A stretch of 64,000 bases of DNA from Terriglobia bacterium (GTDB lineage Bacteria; Acidobacteriota; Terriglobia; 20CM-2-55-15), in NCBI GenBank assembly GCA_036496425.1, contig DASXLG010000020.1, positions 1 to 64,000 on the forward strand, given 5' to 3'. The notes beneath the pieces are model-generated. The model saw nothing but the letters and a program-made list of their open reading frames with translations. It was not told the origin of the DNA and ran no database searches. The translations under genes were made by a program, and so were the position numbers. Positions 60,677 to 64,000 of the stretch are shown piece by piece. How positions within the stretch are numbered: position 1 is the stretch's first letter; the number at the start of each line of letters is the position of its first letter.

Positions 60677-61542
60677 CACCGCTGGAACTGGCGCGCCGGC
60701 GGGTTCGCGCCGGCGACCTGATAGAATTGACCAAACCCCGCATTACGTTTCTCGTGTTGATTACCACGCTGGTGGGGTTTTACATGGGATCGCGGGACGG
60801 CATGAATTTCCTGCTGCTGTTTCACACAATTCTGGGAACCGGGCTGGTGGCCAGCGGAGCAAGCGCGCTCAACCAATATTTCGAACGTGACCTCGACGCG
60901 CGGATGGTGCGCACACGCAACCGGCCTCTGCCGGACGGCAGGCTTGTCCCGAATGAAGCGCTCATTTTCTCGGCGCTCATTTCCGCCGCCGGCGTCCTCT
61001 ATCTGATGTTGTTTGTGAATCTCCTGACAGGCCTGATCGGTGCGGCCACCCTGGGCGGTTACGTTCTCGTTTACACTCCGCTGAAAACACGCACAGTGTT
61101 ATGCACATTGATCGGGGCGTTTCCGGGCGCTGCGCCGCCGGTTATGGGATGGACGGCGGCGCGGGGCGAAGTGGATGCGATCGCTTTATCGTTGTTTGCA
61201 ATTCTCTTTCTCTGGCAGATGCCGCACTTTTTTGCGATCGCCTGGATCTTTACGGAAGATTACATGCGCGCCGGCTTCACCATGCACGGCAGCGGCGTCC
61301 GCACCGGCAGGCAGATCGTCCTCTATTGCTGCGCGTTGATTCCGATCAGCGTACTGCCGACGTTCTTCGGATTGACGGGAATGGCATACCTTCTCGGAGC
61401 AATTCTGTTCGGCTTCATTTATCTGGGCTATGGCTTCGCTGTCGCGCTCTTTCGTTCGAACACACATGCCCATCGATTGCTCCGGGTTTCGGTGGTCTAT
61501 TTGCCCGCATTATTACTGCTTATGATGCTTGATAAGATATAG
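60667..61542 (+). CDS. ctaB: Protohaem IX farnesyltransferase (haem O synthase)
   Basis: A 291-residue UbiA-family prenyltransferase: LTKPRITFLVLITTLVGF, the Mg-prenyl-PP site NQYFERDLDARMVRTRNRPLP, the second site YTPLKTRTVLCTLIGAFPGAAPPVMGW and LWQMPHFFAIAW. It makes haem O from haem B, the substrate for CtaA. Coupled to ctaA by overlap. Confidence 0.96.
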   Translation: MEVTPLELARRRVRAGDLIELTKPRITFLVLITTLVGFYMGSRDGMNFLLLFHTILGTGLVASGASALNQYFERDLDARMVRTRNRPLPDGRLVPNEALIFSALISAAGVLYLMLFVNLLTGLIGAATLGGYVLVYTPLKTRTVLCTLIGAFPGAAPPVMGWTAARGEVDAIALSLFAILFLWQMPHFFAIAWIFTEDYMRAGFTMHGSGVRTGRQIVLYCCALIPISVLPTFFGLTGMAYLLGAILFGFIYLGYGFAVALFRSNTHAHRLLRVSVVYLPALLLLMMLDKI

Positions 61543-61568
61543 GCCCGGGTTTTCGCCAGCATTGCGTT

Positions 61569-62123
61569 ATGAAATTTATTGCCGCATTCTTTTCCCTTCT
61601 TCTGATCGCTTCCTGCAGCCGCACGCCCGATTTGCAAACGTTCTACCCCGTTCCTGATTTCTCTCTGACGGATCAAACCGACAGGACTGTCACCATGCAG
61701 GAACTCAAAGGCAGGGCATGGGTGGCGGACTTTATCTTCACCAACTGCGGCGGCACCTGTCCGGTGATGACGGAGGAGATGCGCAAATTGCAGGCAACGC
61801 TTCCGCCGAACATCCGGCTGGTCTCTTTCACGGTGGATCCGAACCGGGATACAACGAAAGTACTTGCGGCGTATGCTGCCGAACATGGTGCAACACGAGA
61901 TCGCTGGCTGTTTCTGACAGGAGACAAGCAGGCGCTCTACGACATCTGTATCAAGGGATTCAAATTGGCCCTCGAAGACGATGCCGGAACACCGCTGGAG
62001 CCCATCACGCACAGCACGCGATTCGTTCTGGTGGATGACCAGGGACAGATTCGCGGCTATTACAGCGGCACCGAAGACAAGGAAATGAGCCGGCTCGCGG
62101 CAGACGCAAAGAAGCTGTCGTGA
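61569..62123 (+). CDS. Sco1/SenC copper chaperone lipoprotein
   Basis: A 184-residue thioredoxin-fold protein anchored by lipid at Cys16 (LLLIASC). The copper site is Cys60-x3-Cys64 in TNCGGTCPVM plus His in PITHSTRFVLVDDQGQ. It delivers copper to CuA of cytochrome c oxidase. It overlaps the next gene (GTGA). Confidence 0.92.
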   Translation: MKFIAAFFSLLLIASCSRTPDLQTFYPVPDFSLTDQTDRTVTMQELKGRAWVADFIFTNCGGTCPVMTEEMRKLQATLPPNIRLVSFTVDPNRDTTKVLAAYAAEHGATRDRWLFLTGDKQALYDICIKGFKLALEDDAGTPLEPITHSTRFVLVDDQGQIRGYYSGTEDKEMSRLAADAKKLS

Positions 62124-62533
62124 CTCAGATCTCCGATCTCGCCACCGTCAATGCCGCGCTGAACGCCACTGCCGCGGTTCTGATCGGCACGGGTTTCTAC
62201 TTCATCAAGCAGAAGAATATTCGCGCGCACAAAGTGTGCATGGTTGCGGCTGTGGTGGTGTCTTCGCTTTTTCTGACCTCGTATTTGATTTATCACTACC
62301 ACGTCGGATCGGTGAGATTCACGAAACAGGGATGGATCCGGGACGTCTATTTCCCGCTTCTCCTGACGCATACAATTCTCGCCGTCGTGACGCTGCCGAT
62401 GGTTCTGCGGACGGTTTTTCTCGCCGCCAAGGGCCGCTTTTCCAAGCATGTCCGGGTGGCGAAATGGACGTTTCCGATCTGGATGTATGTCTCTGTGACC
62501 GGAGTCGTTGTCTATCTGCTGCTATACCATTAG
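62120..62533 (+). CDS. DUF420 membrane protein
   Basis: A 137-residue protein with four transmembrane helices starting at a GTG that overlaps the Sco stop. DUF420 markers: LNATAAVLIGTGFYFIKQKNIRAHKVCMVAA, SYLIYHYHVG (conserved His), LLTHTILAVVTLPMV, and RVAKWTFPIWMYVSVTGVVVYLLLY. Members are found beside oxidase assembly genes (CtaM/YozB type) and are thought to help haem-copper oxidase assembly. Confidence 0.9.
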   Translation: MTQISDLATVNAALNATAAVLIGTGFYFIKQKNIRAHKVCMVAAVVVSSLFLTSYLIYHYHVGSVRFTKQGWIRDVYFPLLLTHTILAVVTLPMVLRTVFLAAKGRFSKHVRVAKWTFPIWMYVSVTGVVVYLLLYH

Positions 62534-62555
62534 CCGTGGTGAACGGATCGGCTGA

Positions 62556-63230
62556 ATGATTGCACTCACGGGTGTATCGAGAGTTTTCGAGGGGAAGCGC
62601 AAGGCGGTTGCGCTCGAAAACGTCAGTCTCGAGATCGGGGAAGGCGAGATCGTCGCGATCGTCGGTCCCTCGGGCTCGGGAAAATCGACGATGCTGAACC
62701 TCATCGGAGGCTTGGACCGGCCGAGCGGCGGCGACATTTCAATCGATGGCGAACGTCTCGGCTCGCTGAACGACGATGATCTCACGCGCGTCCGCCGGGA
62801 CAAGATTGGATTCGTTTTTCAGTTCTTCAACCTGCTTCCCACGCTGAATTGTTTGGAGAATGTCTCGCTGCCGCTGCACCTGCGCAAGTGGCCGCGGAAA
62901 AAGATCGACGATCGAGCGAGGGAACTCCTCAACCTCGTTCAACTCGGCCATCGCCTGGAACATCTTCCGGATGAGCTTTCAGGCGGTGAACGCCAGCGGG
63001 TCGCGATCGCACGAGCGCTGTCGGTTTATCCGCCGATCCTGCTGGCAGATGAGCCGACCGGGAATCTTGATACGCAGACAGGAAAGGACATCCTCGAACT
63101 TATCCACGGTCTGCACGCACAACTCGGTTCGACAATTCTGATCGTGACCCACGATCTGGAAGTTGCAGGCCGCTGCCCGCGGACGGTGGCGTTGCGGGAT
63201 GGGCTGGTTGTGGAGGATAGAAGGCGATGA
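62556..63230 (+). CDS. ABC transporter ATPase (LolD/MacB family)
   Basis: A 224-residue ATPase: Walker A GPSGSGKST (37-45), Q-loop FVFQFFNLLPTLNCLENV, signature LSGGERQRVAIARAL, Walker B ILLADEPTGNLD and switch VTHD. The LolD/MacB-type QFFNLLP and NLD features indicate partnership with an FtsX-type permease, which follows. It could serve lipoprotein release or another mechanotransmission exporter. No link to the respiratory genes beyond proximity. Confidence 0.92.
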   Translation: MIALTGVSRVFEGKRKAVALENVSLEIGEGEIVAIVGPSGSGKSTMLNLIGGLDRPSGGDISIDGERLGSLNDDDLTRVRRDKIGFVFQFFNLLPTLNCLENVSLPLHLRKWPRKKIDDRARELLNLVQLGHRLEHLPDELSGGERQRVAIARALSVYPPILLADEPTGNLDTQTGKDILELIHGLHAQLGSTILIVTHDLEVAGRCPRTVALRDGLVVEDRRR

Positions 63231-63257
63231 GGGGAGCGAAATGCTGGGTTGGCAGCT

Positions 63258-63284
63258 ACTCCCCGCCTAAGTTAGGCGGGGAGT
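63258..63284. repeat. Short perfect inverted repeat, CCCCGCC type
   Basis: Arms 63258-63270 and 63272-63284 are complementary over 13 bases. The core (ACTCCCCGCC/GGCGGGGAGT) resembles the terminal hairpin of the element at 46526-46698. It lies in the 91-base gap between the ATPase and permease genes. Confidence 0.7.
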
Positions 63285-63321
63285 TCCAAACCGAATTCGC
63301 GCCCCCAGGGGCCGCACAACT

Positions 63322-64000
63322 ATGATGCTGCTGCGGCTCCTCACCTGGCCATACCTCCGGCGGCACGTGCTGCGATGGGTCCTTACTGTCGCGGGCATCG
63401 TCCTGGGTGTCGCCGTTTTTATCGCGATGCATACCGCGGACCGGTCTGTTTTCGCCGCATTCGATAAGACGATCGATCAGATCGCCGGGGCGACTCAGTT
63501 ACAGGTCACGGCAGGTGACTTCGGATTTGACGAATCTCTGCTGGAACGGGTGCAAGCCGTTCCGGAAGTCGGCGTTGCGGTCCCGGTCATTGAATCGACC
63601 GTCGAAACGAAATTGCCGAATCAAGGCAACATCTTAATCCTCGGCACCGATATGACTTCGGATCGCAGTCTTCGCGATTACCAGCTGAAAGACGCCGACG
63701 AAGCCATTATCGACGACCCGCTGGTATTTCTCGCGCAGCCCGACTCCGTGATGATCACCAGAGAGTTTGCGGACCGCAATAATCTTCAGGTCAACAGCAA
63801 GCTTCCGCTGGTGACTCTGGACGGTGAAAAACAGTTCACCGTGCGCGGCATCATGAGCTCGGCCGGCATGACGCAGGCATTCGGCGGCAATCTGGCCGTG
63901 ATGGACATCTACGCCGCTCAACACGAACTCGGGCGTGGTCATCGCTTCGACCGGATCGACGTCAGGGCCAGGGACGGGGTAACGGTGGATCGCTGCAGGG
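63322..64000 (+). CDS. FtsX/MacB-type ABC permease, N-terminal part (runs off window)
   Basis: Open from the ATG at 63322 to the window edge, 226 codons. One transmembrane helix near residues 18-38 (WVLTVAGIVLGVAVFIAM) is followed by a periplasmic MacB core-like domain (TVDQ/DKTIDQIAGATQLQVTAGDFGFDESLL; VMITREFADRNNLQ; FTVRGIMSSAGMT). The rest of the permease lies beyond 64000. It would form an exporter with the preceding ATPase. Confidence 0.85.
   Translation, partial: MMLLRLLTWPYLRRHVLRWVLTVAGIVLGVAVFIAMHTADRSVFAAFDKTIDQIAGATQLQVTAGDFGFDESLLERVQAVPEVGVAVPVIESTVETKLPNQGNILILGTDMTSDRSLRDYQLKDADEAIIDDPLVFLAQPDSVMITREFADRNNLQVNSKLPLVTLDGEKQFTVRGIMSSAGMTQAFGGNLAVMDIYAAQHELGRGHRFDRIDVRARDGVTVDRCR

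Noticed and set aside
1-64000. tRNA, rRNA, riboswitch or integrase-flanked island
   Set aside because: I saw no cloverleaf with a CCA-proximal T-arm motif, no ribosomal RNA segment, no recognisable riboswitch core and no integrase or transposase gene. A covariance-model search would be decisive for small RNAs.

Overview
The window most resembles a chromosomal segment of an acidobacterium (Acidobacteriota), as judged from gene content alone. The main pointers are a VWFA-related secreted protein of the acidobacterial type (14212-15174), a 1,346-residue Oar-like TonB-dependent receptor (36583-40623), a Tat-exported DUF1552 protein, matrixin-like secreted proteases with IPT domains, and a split cytochrome b complex followed by a large multihaem cytochrome c. 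The cell is Gram-negative: it has a TonB receptor, heptose/LPS genes, lipoproteins and type IV pilins. I saw no rRNA or tRNA genes, no complete insertion sequence, no CRISPR array and no prophage.

Layout. 1-5395, all minus strand: a cut-off membrane protein, a NYN-LOTUS RNA-binding protein, a zinc-ribbon protein and a three-domain acyl-activating enzyme/ACP/acyltransferase fusion. 5653-9377: a minor-pilin operon (FimT-, PilV-, PilW- and PilX-like). 9428-17573: small metabolic genes, including a DUF486 protein with a 3' frameshift, GNAT, an OpuC-type osmolyte ABC importer, alanine racemase, flavin reductase, a VWA protein, an FGE-fold protein, a CBS protein and an M48 protease. 17644-23012: hydantoinase/oxoprolinase A and B behind an inactive-looking M16-like protein. 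23099-29681: an EF-G paralogue and a secreted matrixin with a small partner. 29821-32969: a heptose/LPS block (YcaR-like protein, GT9, heptose-7-phosphate kinase, GT4). 32979-36290: a four-gene exported-protein operon. 36583-40623: the TonB receptor with its own promoter candidate, leader hairpin and terminator. 40822-42680: an accessory patch with a coiled-coil protein, a 41-bp tandem-repeat array, an FN3 protein and a decayed PIN-toxin fragment. 42680-46435: a surface glycan cluster (two GT2s, a methyltransferase, a GT4). 46768-52087: M20 peptidase, DHH phosphoesterase, Dtd, an unknown protein and a class III CoA transferase. 52168-62533: respiratory genes. 62556-64000: an ABC exporter, cut at the window edge.

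How the genes work together. The respiratory block is the most coherent unit. A membrane HEAT-repeat protein, a Rieske protein, a b6-type cytochrome b split into two genes and a coiled-coil octahaem cytochrome c should form a quinol-oxidising complex. A cupredoxin-like lipoprotein is a plausible electron carrier. CtaA, CtaB, Sco and a DUF420 protein are haem A and CuA assembly factors for a haem-copper oxidase that must be encoded elsewhere.

A second theme is intergenic palindromes. I find at least five families of long, often perfect inverted repeats of about 60-175 bp, several in pairs inside the window. They sit at gene ends and in two cases supply coding sequence to the neighbouring gene. 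Together with the 41-bp array, they are the main structure not explained by the genes.
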